Assembly (NCBI RefSeq): GCF_000251145.1
Contig: NZ_AIDW01000036.1
Coordinates: forward strand, 124,001-188,000
DNA: 64,000 bases
DNA from: Sphingomonas sp. PAMC 26621
GTDB lineage: Bacteria; Pseudomonadota; Alphaproteobacteria; Sphingomonadales; Sphingomonadaceae
Direction: 5' to 3'
Shown: positions 18,484-27,058 of the stretch, one piece after another
Layout: each line of letters opens with the position of its first letter
How positions within the stretch are numbered: position 1 is the stretch's first letter
Notes under the pieces: generated by a model
Told to the model about the DNA's origin: nothing
The model's input: only the letters and a program-made list of their open reading frames with translations
Databases searched by the model: none
Position numbers and translations under genes: made by a program

Positions 18484-19155
18484 TCAGGGTTGCGTGATTG
18501 CGCTTGCGGCAGCGAGGAAGCCCCGCACCATTTCACCTTCGGACGCCGCGACGATCGGCTCGACCGCGAAGGCGTTGCGGAACTTCACCAGGGGCAGCAG
18601 CACGAAGATTGGAACCGTCGCGCTAGCCCGGCCCGCCGCAATTCGACGGGCTGTGTTGCCGCGCGCGATCTGCTTGCGTCCGGACAGAACCGCATCGACG
18701 GCAACCAGCAACGACGGCTTGCCCGGGCGGTAAACGAACTGAAGCCGCATGCCGGGATTGCGGCGCTCCCATTCCCCCGGGGTCAGGTCGCGCCCTCTTC
18801 CGCGTGGTCCCGCCGCAGGCAACGGGATGGCGAGAAACTGGCCGCCCTTGCCCCGGATTGCGCCGGGCTGCGTCCAAAACTGGATTGCCCCACGTGTCCT
18901 CGACCCGCCCTTCAACCAGATCGTGCCGACCGGGTTCTGGGCCGGGCCGCTTTGCGGGAACCGTGAAGACTGCCATGCCCGCCAGAGCTTGCCCGGCACC
19001 GCCGCCTGTGTTGCGGCCTCGAGCTTTTTCTCCAGGCTGCGCGTCGCTGTCGAAACCGCCACGGTCCCCGCCGTGAGGTACCGCCGCACCAGCTTATCGG
19101 TGTCTTTGGCGATCTTCGCCGCATCGATCGAGAGATCCGCACCGTTATTCGGCAT
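18484..19155 (-). CDS. DUF6441-like phage tail-region protein
   Basis: 223 aa; ATG 19155 overlaps the end of the T frame. Features KLWRAWQSSRFP, WLKGGSRTRGAIQFWTQPGAI, FLAIPLPAA and FVYRPGKPSLLVAVDAV resemble the DUF6441 family found between tail chaperones and tape measure in many alphaproteobacterial prophages. Function in virion assembly unknown. Confidence 0.65.
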   Translation of the reverse strand: MPNNGADLSIDAAKIAKDTDKLVRRYLTAGTVAVSTATRSLEKKLEAATQAAVPGKLWRAWQSSRFPQSGPAQNPVGTIWLKGGSRTRGAIQFWTQPGAIRGKGGQFLAIPLPAAGPRGRGRDLTPGEWERRNPGMRLQFVYRPGKPSLLVAVDAVLSGRKQIARGNTARRIAAGRASATVPIFVLLPLVKFRNAFAVEPIVAASEGEMVRGFLAAASAITQP

Positions 19156-20010
19156 CGGGCTTCTCGTGCTGCTCGATCAACATGAAGGCATCCATCAAGG
19201 CTGCAGGCTGTTCGCCTGGGCTTCCCGGGCAAGGAAGTGGCATGCCGCCCAACGGGGAAGCGTACCGACGGCAGGCAAAGTAGAGGTCTACGACTGGCCA
19301 GATTTCCGGAGGGAGCGCGAGCCGCGGGTTCTCTTTCCAGCGCCGCTCGCCGATTTGCCATCCGCCGTCGACGGTGCGTCCGAACGCGAAGTCGTCGGGC
19401 CGTCGTCGGACTGTGACGGCCGCGGCGAGTTTCCCGCCTGATCCGCACCGTATTGCAGGGAATAGGCGCGGTTCCCGGCTACTAGTAACTCTAACGGCTG
19501 GAGCTTGGCGAGCGACTCTTCGGTGATCTGCCCGTCGCGACCACGCGCATACGGAACCGGGTCGCCGGCATCGGTTACGACATTGTCCCAGCCTGTGCAA
19601 AAGCGGCGCAACGCGACGATCGGCGCGATCTGGTTGCGGCGCTCGAGCTGCGCCACCAGGTCGCGATATTCCGGCCAGTGTTCGGCCAGAACGGCGCGCA
19701 TCTCGACCAGAACACGCTTGTCCTCTTCCGTGAAGTCGTCGGTCTCGTTCGCCGCTTCCGCTTCGATCAAGCCCTGAACACGGTCCAGTTCGGGATCGTC
19801 CGCAAGCAGGGTGGCGATGCCACTGCGGATTGCGATCATCAGCTCATAGCCGAGGATCCGACCGGCACGGTGCGGCCCGGCCAGTTCAGCTTCCATTTGG
19901 CCGCGCTCGATGACCGAGGCTGCGCGGAGGTTGAACACCGGGGCGTTCGGCTTCCCTTCCAGCCACGCGGGCGTGAAGGGAACCGTCTCGGTCGTGCTGG
20001 TGACGATCAT
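19145..20010 (-). CDS. GT tail assembly chaperone (product of -1 frameshift)
   Basis: If ribosomes slip at GGGAAAC (19429-19435, read as GCG GGA AAC), 194 residues of G join 94 residues in the -1 frame (KLAAAVTVRR to EQHEKPDAE, including LPPEIWPVVDLYF). The heptamer fits X-XXY-YYZ in the correct phase, and the T frame has no start codon or ribosome site of its own. In lambda the equivalent heptamer gives a few per cent gpGT, which coats the tape measure. Frequency and function here are inferred. Confidence 0.75.
19288..20010 (-). CDS. Tail assembly chaperone (G-like)
   Basis: 240 aa, located between tail tube and tape measure, as lambda G. Helical core with ELAGPHRAGRILGYELMIAI and an acidic stretch NETDDFTEEDKRVLVEMR. 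After the slippery site the in-frame C-terminus becomes Ser/Arg/Gly-rich (SPRPSQSDDGPTTSRSDAP), typical of sequence dual-coded with the T frame. Overlaps the tail tube stop by one base at 20010. Confidence 0.8.
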   Translation of the reverse strand: MIVTSTTETVPFTPAWLEGKPNAPVFNLRAASVIERGQMEAELAGPHRAGRILGYELMIAIRSGIATLLADDPELDRVQGLIEAEAANETDDFTEEDKRVLVEMRAVLAEHWPEYRDLVAQLERRNQIAPIVALRRFCTGWDNVVTDAGDPVPYARGRDGQITEESLAKLQPLELLVAGNRAYSLQYGADQAGNSPRPSQSDDGPTTSRSDAPSTADGKSASGAGKRTRGSRSLRKSGQS

Positions 20011-21245
20011 CAGTAGAACACCAGGTAGCCGTCGGTGTCGCGCGTCACTGCATCGCGACCGATTGTCAGGACCTGCAATCCGGTATCTTCCGACGCCAGC
20101 TTGCCGCGCGTGCCGTTGTCGCTGCTCACCGGCTGCGCCTTCGGCAGGACCAGCGCCCAGCGGTTACCCAACTGCGAACCATGGCGCAGCACCGCAGGCA
20201 TGGTCACGCCGTTGCCGATGTCGCTGACGGTGTCACGGTTGGCGACCAGCGTGGCAAGCGGATCGACCTTCAGCATCTTCATGCGGTCGACGACCTGCCC
20301 GGCACCGAACCCGTAAATCGTGTTGGGATCGTCCGGCACTTCGATCTGGCTGCCGGGATCGAGCGACCAGGTGCTGATCGTCAGCGGCTTCATGTTCATG
20401 GACGCTGCCGGCGACTTGGACGACCCCTGCACCAGCACCGGGGCGGTGTGGCCAGCGATCACCAGAGTGGTCGGCATCGCGGCGTCGACCTTGCCCTGAT
20501 AGACACCGGTCATATTGAAGGTGCCGTAGCCGGGACGCGCGCTCTTGCCATCGAGCGCAACCGTTCCGCGGCAGCCGGTGAACTTGCGCAGCGTGCCGTC
20601 GATGTAAATGTAGACCGTCGCTGACGGCTGGTCGACGAGCCGGGCCGCGCCGTCGATCGGCGACGTGTTGGCATAGGTCCAGTTCGCCGGAACGGAGACG
20701 CTGGTCGAGGCGTCGAGGGGCGGGGTGAAGGTCTCCGACAGGGTCGCAACACGCGCCGCAGAATATTCGATGATCGCCGGCGCAGCGCCCGCGCCGGTGC
20801 CTGCGCCGATGAGCAGCAACATACCGAGCAATGCCCGCACAGTGCTGGGGAAGCTGGCAGGCAGGGTCACGCTGTTCGCGCCGCCGGCGGTCACCAATGC
20901 CGCGACGATCGCCGCCGTGAACTGGCCACGCATGCCGCAGGCCTGGAACGCCGGATGCAGGGGCGGCTTGACGGTCGCGCTGTAGATCGCGCCTGCGCCC
21001 GCGCCCTTGATGCGCGACTTGAAGGAGAAGGTCGACGCCTGCCCGATGATCAGCGGCGCGCCCGCGACGAGCGAGCCGGTTGCTTCGTTCGCGGCCTCGT
21101 TGGTCCACGGGTTGTTCGTCGTGACGGAGTCTGCCTCGACCGGGATCGCGTCAACCGCCGGATCCGGCTGAGCGTCAACGTTCTCGATCGTTTCGAGCTT
21201 GATCAGGACCGCAACGTTCGTCGGTCGGATGGTCTGGTCTGCCAT
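20010..21245 (-). CDS. Major tail (tube) protein
   Basis: 411 aa, beta-rich, beginning MADQTIRPTNVAVLIKLETIENVDAQP, a start style common to tube proteins of this phage group; central GTFNMTGVYQGKVDAAMPTTLV resembles the tube-fold repeat. Follows the tail-terminator-like gene and precedes the chaperones, the standard order. It would polymerise into the tail tube. Confidence 0.75.
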   Translation of the reverse strand: MADQTIRPTNVAVLIKLETIENVDAQPDPAVDAIPVEADSVTTNNPWTNEAANEATGSLVAGAPLIIGQASTFSFKSRIKGAGAGAIYSATVKPPLHPAFQACGMRGQFTAAIVAALVTAGGANSVTLPASFPSTVRALLGMLLLIGAGTGAGAAPAIIEYSAARVATLSETFTPPLDASTSVSVPANWTYANTSPIDGAARLVDQPSATVYIYIDGTLRKFTGCRGTVALDGKSARPGYGTFNMTGVYQGKVDAAMPTTLVIAGHTAPVLVQGSSKSPAASMNMKPLTISTWSLDPGSQIEVPDDPNTIYGFGAGQVVDRMKMLKVDPLATLVANRDTVSDIGNGVTMPAVLRHGSQLGNRWALVLPKAQPVSSDNGTRGKLASEDTGLQVLTIGRDAVTRDTDGYLVFY

Positions 21246-21254
21246 TATGGTCTC

Positions 21255-21686
21255 CTATGCGGGCTGGGCGGGATCATCCCGACGGGTTGCGTATGTGAGC
21301 GAGAAATCGATCGCGAAGCCGAGGCGCGGCTTGTCGGCTAGCGGTGCAACGGTGATCCGCATGTCGCCTTCGTCCAGCGTCTCGACGAGCCCGCCGAGGG
21401 GCGGGTCGGTAACCAGCGCGGCGACCGTCGCGGCGTAAAAGTTGTTGAGCGCGAGATAGGCGGCTTGCCCGCCCGGCTGCTCGAGGTATCCCTCGACCGT
21501 GAAGTCGATCTGATAGCGAGTGATGCCCGCCTCCAGTTCGACGATCGATTGACCGTTGTCGAAAATATGGCGCGCCGGAAACTCGACCGGATCGGACGAT
21601 GGCATCAGCTCGGTTTCGGCAGTGTCGCCGATCGCGGTGAGGCGCGCCAAGATGTCGAGGAAGATATCGGAACGAACAGCGGTCAC
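21255..21686 (-). CDS. Tail terminator/neck protein-like
   Basis: 143 aa; GTG 21686 overlaps the previous stop (GTGA) and has GGAG 8 nt upstream, so a longer form from ATG 21713 is less likely. Sequence SDIFLDILARLTAIGDTAETEL then a beta region (TRYQIDFTVEGYLE) resembles lambda gpU/Z-type proteins placed just before the tube gene. Confidence 0.6.
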   Translation of the reverse strand: MTAVRSDIFLDILARLTAIGDTAETELMPSSDPVEFPARHIFDNGQSIVELEAGITRYQIDFTVEGYLEQPGGQAAYLALNNFYAATVAALVTDPPLGGLVETLDEGDMRITVAPLADKPRLGFAIDFSLTYATRRDDPAQPA

Positions 21687-22000
21687 GCTGCGATCTCCAA
21701 TGTCACGACCCAAGCACCCACATCATCACGGTCGACCACCTCGGTCACGGCCCACACCTTGCCGCGTCGAGTGATCCGGGTCTGTTTGTTGGGGCGCGTC
21801 GGGACTGCAATCTGTTCGATCTCTGCGGTCTTCGTGCGGGTCGTGTTGCCCGGTCCCTGAAAGGCCTCCCCCGGCTCGTCCGACCAGATCACCGGCAGGC
21901 CGAAGATCGTGGCGGATTCGAAGCCTACCGCCGGGAGATAGTCGACAGGCTCGGACATGGCGGCGCGGATCGCCGCGAGCGCTGCCGCCTCGCCGTCCAT
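21683..22000 (-). CDS. Head-tail joining/stopper-like protein
   Basis: 105 aa, start overlapping the preceding stop at 22000. Beta-rich with TRITRRGKVWAVTEVVDRDDVGAWVVTLEIA at the C-terminus, like head-completion/stopper proteins of the lambda FII/gpZ neighbourhood. Assignment rests on size, fold impression and position. Confidence 0.55.
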   Translation of the reverse strand: MDGEAAALAAIRAAMSEPVDYLPAVGFESATIFGLPVIWSDEPGEAFQGPGNTTRTKTAEIEQIAVPTRPNKQTRITRRGKVWAVTEVVDRDDVGAWVVTLEIAA

Positions 22001-22188
22001 TATTCCGCAGCGTCCTTGGCAACGGCGAGCGCTGCAGTTTCAGACACGGCAACACGAATGCCGACTAGCGCCTTGGCGCATTCGGCGGAAATCTGTTCAG
22101 GGTTATCCCCAATCTCGAGCGTCGCGCCGGCATCGACATAGCCGCCGTCGTTCCGCACGGCAGCACCGTACAGTGTGATCTTCTTCAT
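22000..22188 (-). CDS. Small head-tail region protein
   Basis: 62 aa; GGAG precedes ATG 22188. MKKITLYGAAVRNDGGYVDAG gives a short beta hairpin followed by an Ala-rich helix. Probably a head completion or decoration component from position after the DUF2190-like gene; no family recognised. Confidence 0.6.
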   Translation of the reverse strand: MKKITLYGAAVRNDGGYVDAGATLEIGDNPEQISAECAKALVGIRVAVSETAALAVAKDAAE

Positions 22189-22271
22189 GGGATATTCTCC
22201 GAAAATAGCGGACGGCAGGGCACTTGCCGAGCCGCCCGCCAGTCTGCGCCAGGGGGCAGAAAGCCGACGGG

Positions 22272-22604
22272 TTAGGAAACCTGCCCAGTCAGCAGCACGC
22301 GCCCCACGGTGTCGGCCGATGCCTGCGCCTGCGCTACGACACCAACCAGCGTGTTGCTGGTTGCAGTGGTCGTGAGGTTGAAAGCCGCATTGTCCCAGTA
22401 GACTTTCTGGCCTTGGGTCCACGCTCCGGCTGCCTTGGCGAGATCCCAGACCCCGACCCGGCGCGCTTCGACCTGCGATCCCGATGCCGCATCGGCGAGC
22501 GCGACGGCGAAGAGTGCGCCGACTAGCAGTCCGCTACCCGACGAGACCGCGCGCGGCGCGATAAGGGTGAGAGTTTCACCCGGCTGCACATAGTTCTTGG
22601 CCAT
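22272..22604 (-). CDS. DUF2190-family capsid decoration/stabiliser-like protein
   Basis: 110 aa, MAKNYVQPGETLTLIAPRAVSSGSGLLVGALFAVA followed by GQKVYWDNAAFNLTTTATSNTLVGVV: the beta-rich pattern of DUF2190, phage proteins usually encoded right after the capsid gene. Likely binds the outside of the capsid. A ribosome site upstream is weak. Confidence 0.75.
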   Translation of the reverse strand: MAKNYVQPGETLTLIAPRAVSSGSGLLVGALFAVALADAASGSQVEARRVGVWDLAKAAGAWTQGQKVYWDNAAFNLTTTATSNTLVGVVAQAQASADTVGRVLLTGQVS

Positions 22605-22609
22605 GAGAC

Positions 22610-23068
22610 TTATTCCTTGCTTGGCGCGGGCTTACGGGTCCGCGACTTGGGTGCTGCCTCGGCAGCGGGTTCGGCTTCCGGGTCAGCGACAAGCGCAGGC
22701 TCCGCGGCTCCGAGGTCAGCTTCGGCAACCATCGCCTCACCTGCGACGGGTTCGGCTTCGGCCGCCGGCGCTTCCAGCGCGGTCAGGTGCGCTTCCGGCT
22801 CGGCTGCATCCGCAACATGCTGCGGTGCGACTTCCGATTGATGCGGATTGTCCGTTGCGGGGGCCTCCTCCATGCCACCGGGCGCACTGATATGCTCGAC
22901 CGGCGCAGCATCATTCTGATTGGAGGTGAAATCGTCGGTCACATCGACCGCAACGGCATCTGCGAACAGCTTGGTCGCTTCGTCGGTTTCGGTGTGGATC
23001 ACCCCCTCGGAGGGGTGACGCAGAACCCCGCCCACGTAGGCCGAGGTCAAGAGCTTGATGAAACGCAT
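22610..23068 (-). CDS. Ala/Glu/Pro-rich phage protein
   Basis: 152 aa; AGGAG precedes ATG 23068. A short ordered start (MRFIKLLTSAYVGGVLRHPSEG) is followed by a long low-complexity Ala-Glu-Pro tail and a basic end KSRTRKPAPSKE. Located between the capsid fusion and the DUF2190-like gene, so probably a head-associated or surface-exposed component. Confidence 0.65.
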   Translation of the reverse strand: MRFIKLLTSAYVGGVLRHPSEGVIHTETDEATKLFADAVAVDVTDDFTSNQNDAAPVEHISAPGGMEEAPATDNPHQSEVAPQHVADAAEPEAHLTALEAPAAEAEPVAGEAMVAEADLGAAEPALVADPEAEPAAEAAPKSRTRKPAPSKE

Positions 23069-23127
23069 AGGGTATCTCCTGCTGATCAGCGGAGCGACCA
23101 GAGCCGCCCCGCGTCGCGGTTCCGCGA

Positions 23128-25311
23128 TTAAGCGCCGGGCTGCTTGTAGCCCGAGCGCCAGTTGACGGCGCCGACGCCGTAGTCGTGGCGGACCTTCCAT
23201 TCGACACCGTCAGTCCGCCACCCGTCCTGGCTGTCTGTGAACGGCTCGGTCACGCCGTTAAGGAACACGACCTCGAGCGTCGGCGACACGCTGGGGTCGG
23301 CGAAGGCGTAATAGGCAGTACCGGTAAGGCGCGGCGTATCGACGATCGTCGAGAACAGGCCATTGACGATGTTCGGCACCATGAACTTACCGGTCTGGTC
23401 CGGGTCGTACTGTGCGCCGTTGAGGCGGCGGGCCGCCCCGCCGAGGCCGATCGGGGCGAGCAGGATCGCCGGATTATTGCCCCCGAGGAACTCGTTGCCC
23501 GAAAGGTCCTTCTGCGACGCCATCGCCACGCGGATCGCGTCGAGAGTGTTCACGCCGAGCGCTGCACCGGTCGCGGCAAGGTTGCCGTGCGCCGTAGAGA
23601 ACAGCTGGTTGCCGTCGTTCATCGTCGGGTTGCTGTTGAGCAGGGCGTAGACGTCGACTTCGATCGTAAGCTTGGCGGCGCGACCGAGATCGACCGCGAG
23701 GCCCGAGAATATTTCCATATCATCGTTGACGATCGCCTGTCGCGACAGGCTGATCATGTTGCCGACCGTCTTCGCCTTGATCACTTCCTTGGCGAGATCC
23801 GGGATCGGCTTGTTCTTGAACTCGCCAGCCTCATTCACCGTATCGAGTGCGCCGAACGTGCCGCGGAGATACCGGGTGTGCTGCCGGAAATCCATGACGC
23901 TGCCGATACCGCAGAACTGGCTCCAGGTGTCGGGGGCCGTGGCGTATGCCGCCTGCAGGATGCGATGGATCGCATTTTCGAACAGGACCGGGAAGTCGCT
24001 GGTCGTCTGCGTGATCACCGCACCGCGCGTCGTCATGGCTTCGCGAACGACCGAGTCCGGATCGCGCATCGACCGCGTATTCACGCCGAGGTTGTCCAGC
24101 GCCTCGCGTGCCAGATCGGCATTGCGCATGTTGCGGAACTCACCCGGATCGACGCGCGCCTCCGTCGCCGACTTGCCTGCCTTCATCGCTGCCCGTTCGA
24201 CGAGCGACGCGACACCCGCGCGGACGAGAATGGCGTTGGTCGCGCCTTCACGAAACTTCTCGCGCTGGTCGAGGGTCACGCGCGCCGGGCTGCTGTGCCC
24301 GATGTTCGCCGAATCGCCGGCATCTGCGAGCTTGTCGAGGATCTTCTCGCGCGCCACAGCAAGGCTGGTACCGTCCGCGACCAAGCCGTCGATGAAATCC
24401 GAAGGCAGATTATGCTTCGTGCCGAGCGCGCGGATCCCGGCAGTGCGGGTGCGTTCCGCCGAGACGGCGTTCTGGATGTCCGCCGCGGTCAGCTGGCTGA
24501 TGAGAGGATCGGCAGTTGCCGGGGTCAACGCCAATGCGCCACTGGCCGGCAGTGCGTCCCGCGCGTCGAGCGCAATGGCCGAGGCCGTGATCTTGTCGAT
24601 CTCGGTTTGAGTTCCGCCGTCCTTCTGGAAAGCGGAGATCGCGGCAACCAGCGCCGCGCGGGTCTTGTAGAGGTCCATGGTTTTCTCCTGTGGACGGTGA
24701 GGAGCGGACGCGGCCGCTTTGGGCTTGCCGATCATCGCCATTGCGGAGATGCGCGGGGTCTCCGGGGCCTTGCGGAACCCGAATGCTGTGACGTCACAGG
24801 CCGCGGCGCTGGACGCCTCGGTCACGGACGTGATGAACTTCTGCTCGAGCGCCTGCTCGCTGGTCAGCCAGGTCTCGGCATCGAGCATGGGCACGAGCTC
24901 GTCGGCGGTGAGCCCGGTCTGCCCCGAATAGATGCGGACCAATTGGTCGCGGATGACATCGAGCTTGTCGGCTGCGGCACGCAGCTCGCGCGCGTCGCCG
25001 ATCGCCACATCCCAAGGGTTGTGGATCATCATCAGCGCATTGTCGGCCATGATGATCTCATCACCCGCCATCGCGATGACCGAGGCCATGGAAGCTGCCA
25101 GACCGTCGATATGGATCGTGACCTTGCGGCCCGCCGTCTTCGCACCGATCAGCGCGTTGAAGATCGCCAGACCTTCCATGACGTAACCACCAGGCGAATT
25201 GACGCGGACGACCAAGTCATCATCACCGCCTGCGATCAGACCAAAAAGGGTCTTGGCATCGAGCCCGTCCCATTCGTCGCCAACGATGCCGTAAATCAAA
25301 ATTTCGGTCAT
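23128..25311 (-). CDS. ClpP-like prohead protease fused to major capsid protein
   Basis: 727 aa. Residues 1-190 are a ClpP-type serine protease: VNSPGGYVMEG, catalytic-Ser segment GLAASMASVIAM and His in LMMIHNPW. Residues 210-330 form an Ala-rich scaffold-like linker. Residues 340-727 are a major capsid domain of the Mu/lambda-E sort (TARTRGAVITQTTSDFPVLFENAI, VYALLNSNPTMNDGNQLFS). Protease, scaffold and capsid in one chain is a known but less common arrangement; self-cleavage would release the capsid protein. Start overlaps the portal stop. Confidence 0.85.
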   Translation of the reverse strand: MTEILIYGIVGDEWDGLDAKTLFGLIAGGDDDLVVRVNSPGGYVMEGLAIFNALIGAKTAGRKVTIHIDGLAASMASVIAMAGDEIIMADNALMMIHNPWDVAIGDARELRAAADKLDVIRDQLVRIYSGQTGLTADELVPMLDAETWLTSEQALEQKFITSVTEASSAAACDVTAFGFRKAPETPRISAMAMIGKPKAAASAPHRPQEKTMDLYKTRAALVAAISAFQKDGGTQTEIDKITASAIALDARDALPASGALALTPATADPLISQLTAADIQNAVSAERTRTAGIRALGTKHNLPSDFIDGLVADGTSLAVAREKILDKLADAGDSANIGHSSPARVTLDQREKFREGATNAILVRAGVASLVERAAMKAGKSATEARVDPGEFRNMRNADLAREALDNLGVNTRSMRDPDSVVREAMTTRGAVITQTTSDFPVLFENAIHRILQAAYATAPDTWSQFCGIGSVMDFRQHTRYLRGTFGALDTVNEAGEFKNKPIPDLAKEVIKAKTVGNMISLSRQAIVNDDMEIFSGLAVDLGRAAKLTIEVDVYALLNSNPTMNDGNQLFSTAHGNLAATGAALGVNTLDAIRVAMASQKDLSGNEFLGGNNPAILLAPIGLGGAARRLNGAQYDPDQTGKFMVPNIVNGLFSTIVDTPRLTGTAYYAFADPSVSPTLEVVFLNGVTEPFTDSQDGWRTDGVEWKVRHDYGVGAVNWRSGYKQPGA

Positions 25312-26838
25312 TTATGCCCCCTGGGCTGCACCGGACGAACCGGTGTTGGCGGCGTCTGCCGGGTTACCGACCGCGGTGACGCGGCGCGGATCGGAGTCGA
25401 AAATGAGGCCAAGCTCATCGAGCTTCTCCGCATCGGCTTTCCACTCAGCGAGGAAGGTATCTGGATCTTCACCCCGTTCGCGTGCCCACTGCGAAATCGT
25501 CTTCCCGCCGGCGCGGATCGCATCGCGGCTGGCTTTCACCTCTTCCGATGGGTTGATCATCTCACGGCCCGGCGGTGTCCAACGAACCGTTACACCGGAC
25601 GTGCTCTCGCCGAGCATTTCGAGTGCTTCGATCATCCATGTGCCTACCGCGCCGCAGAACTGCGGGATGAACATGCCCCACTGCCAAGTCGACAGAGACC
25701 GCTGGTATTCGAGCCAGCCCATGCGACCGGATGAGAAATTGACGTTGGAGAGATCGCCCGTCAGAGCCTCGTATGGCGTGCCCAGACCCGCCGCGATCGC
25801 GCGGAGCGAAACCTTCGAATATTCGGCATAGCCATCGACTTTGGGCGGGTCCGAAAATTCGATCTTCTGCCCTTTTCCAAGGGTGCTGATCGTTCCGGGA
25901 TCTACAAAGTCCAGCGCCGGTCCATCGGGAGTCGCTTCGTCAGTGCCAACGAGCGGCGATATGCTTGGCCCCGTCCCATCGTCGTATAGAAAGCCAGCGA
26001 AGGCCGCGGCAATCTTCTGTCTCGTCAGTTCTGCGTCTTCGAAGTCGCCGAAATCCTTCATCCGCAGCACGACGGGAGCAAACCAGGTCGCACCGTGCTC
26101 CATCTCGGGTCGATCGGCGCGAAAGACGTGGGCGACGTCTGCGGCCGGAACGAACTTTGACGCCAGCGAACTCGGCCGCGAACTCCCGGGGTGGCCGCTG
26201 TATAGCCAATATCCCTCACGTGCGCCGAGCGGGTTGAACTGCACGCCGTTGACGACGAAGCCACCGGCCACGCCAGGCGCGGTTGCCAGCGCGCCATGTT
26301 TCGACGGATCGATATAATCGGGCTCTAGGACCTGCAGCTGAAATGGCAGGGCCAATCCATCCGAGGTCCGTCGCCAGCGACGACGCATGACTGCGGCACC
26401 GCTTTCAACGATCGTGCGGGCTGCTTGCAGCTGGAGGCCGTAAAGGTCGTGCCGCCCACCAGAATCGCATGAAGTCGTGTCGAAGTGTCGCCGCGCGATC
26501 GCGTTCAATCGGTTGTCGATCACGCCGTCGCGGTAGACCTGAAAGGTGATCCCGGTTCCGACCATGTTGTTGGCGATGGTCGACACGCCGCGCGCTGCGA
26601 ACGGATTGTTTCGAACGAGATCCCGCGCGATGCCGCGCAGCGCCGCCATGACTGCTGGCGACAGTTCGCCATTGGCGTCGCGCTGTGTCCGCCGCCAGCC
26701 AGCGGAGCGCCGCCCGAACGTCGCGCCGTCATATTCGGCCCGCGTGCCGCGACCAAATGCAATTCGCTGAGCTGGTGATGGCTGCGGAACTGCCTCCGGG
26801 GCGCGACCCAGAAGCCGATCAAGAAAACTGCGGGCCAT
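25312..26838 (-). CDS. Portal protein, lambda B family
   Basis: 508 aa, full length. GIARDLVRNNPFAARGVSTIANNMVGTGI and the C-terminal GEDPDTFLAEWKADAEKLDELGL are characteristic of phage_portal_2. Forms the dodecameric portal at the capsid vertex and docks the terminase. Placed between gpW and the protease-capsid gene, as in lambda. Confidence 0.9.
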   Translation of the reverse strand: MARSFLDRLLGRAPEAVPQPSPAQRIAFGRGTRAEYDGATFGRRSAGWRRTQRDANGELSPAVMAALRGIARDLVRNNPFAARGVSTIANNMVGTGITFQVYRDGVIDNRLNAIARRHFDTTSCDSGGRHDLYGLQLQAARTIVESGAAVMRRRWRRTSDGLALPFQLQVLEPDYIDPSKHGALATAPGVAGGFVVNGVQFNPLGAREGYWLYSGHPGSSRPSSLASKFVPAADVAHVFRADRPEMEHGATWFAPVVLRMKDFGDFEDAELTRQKIAAAFAGFLYDDGTGPSISPLVGTDEATPDGPALDFVDPGTISTLGKGQKIEFSDPPKVDGYAEYSKVSLRAIAAGLGTPYEALTGDLSNVNFSSGRMGWLEYQRSLSTWQWGMFIPQFCGAVGTWMIEALEMLGESTSGVTVRWTPPGREMINPSEEVKASRDAIRAGGKTISQWARERGEDPDTFLAEWKADAEKLDELGLIFDSDPRRVTAVGNPADAANTGSSGAAQGA

Positions 26839-26840
26839 GA

Positions 26841-27056
26841 TTACAGGCCGCTGCGATAATAAGGCGTACGCCGACGCGACAATCCGCTGGTCGCCTGAGC
26901 CTGCATGTTAAGCTGCGCCTCAATCACCCCGCGCGCGGCCAGAAGATGGTCGAGGGACTGATATTCAGTACGGCGTCCATCAGCGAACGTGACCGAGCGG
27001 ATACCGCTTGAGATGGCTTGGTCGAGCCGATCGAGGTCGGACTGTTGATACGCCAT
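26841..27056 (-). CDS. gpW-like head-tail joining protein
   Basis: 71 aa with the gpW pattern: an N-terminal helix LDRLDQAISSGIRSVTFADGRRTEYQSL containing the beta hairpin, a second helix and a basic tail RRRTPYYRSGL. Sits 2 bp from both terminase and portal. In lambda gpW stabilises DNA in the filled head before tail attachment. Confidence 0.85.
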   Translation of the reverse strand: MAYQQSDLDRLDQAISSGIRSVTFADGRRTEYQSLDHLLAARGVIEAQLNMQAQATSGLSRRRTPYYRSGL

Positions 27057-27058
27057 TC

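Noticed and set aside
23185-25734. 849-aa plus-strand frame opposite the capsid fusion
   Set aside because: Arg/His-rich mirror of the real gene; minus strand carries ClpP and capsid motifs.
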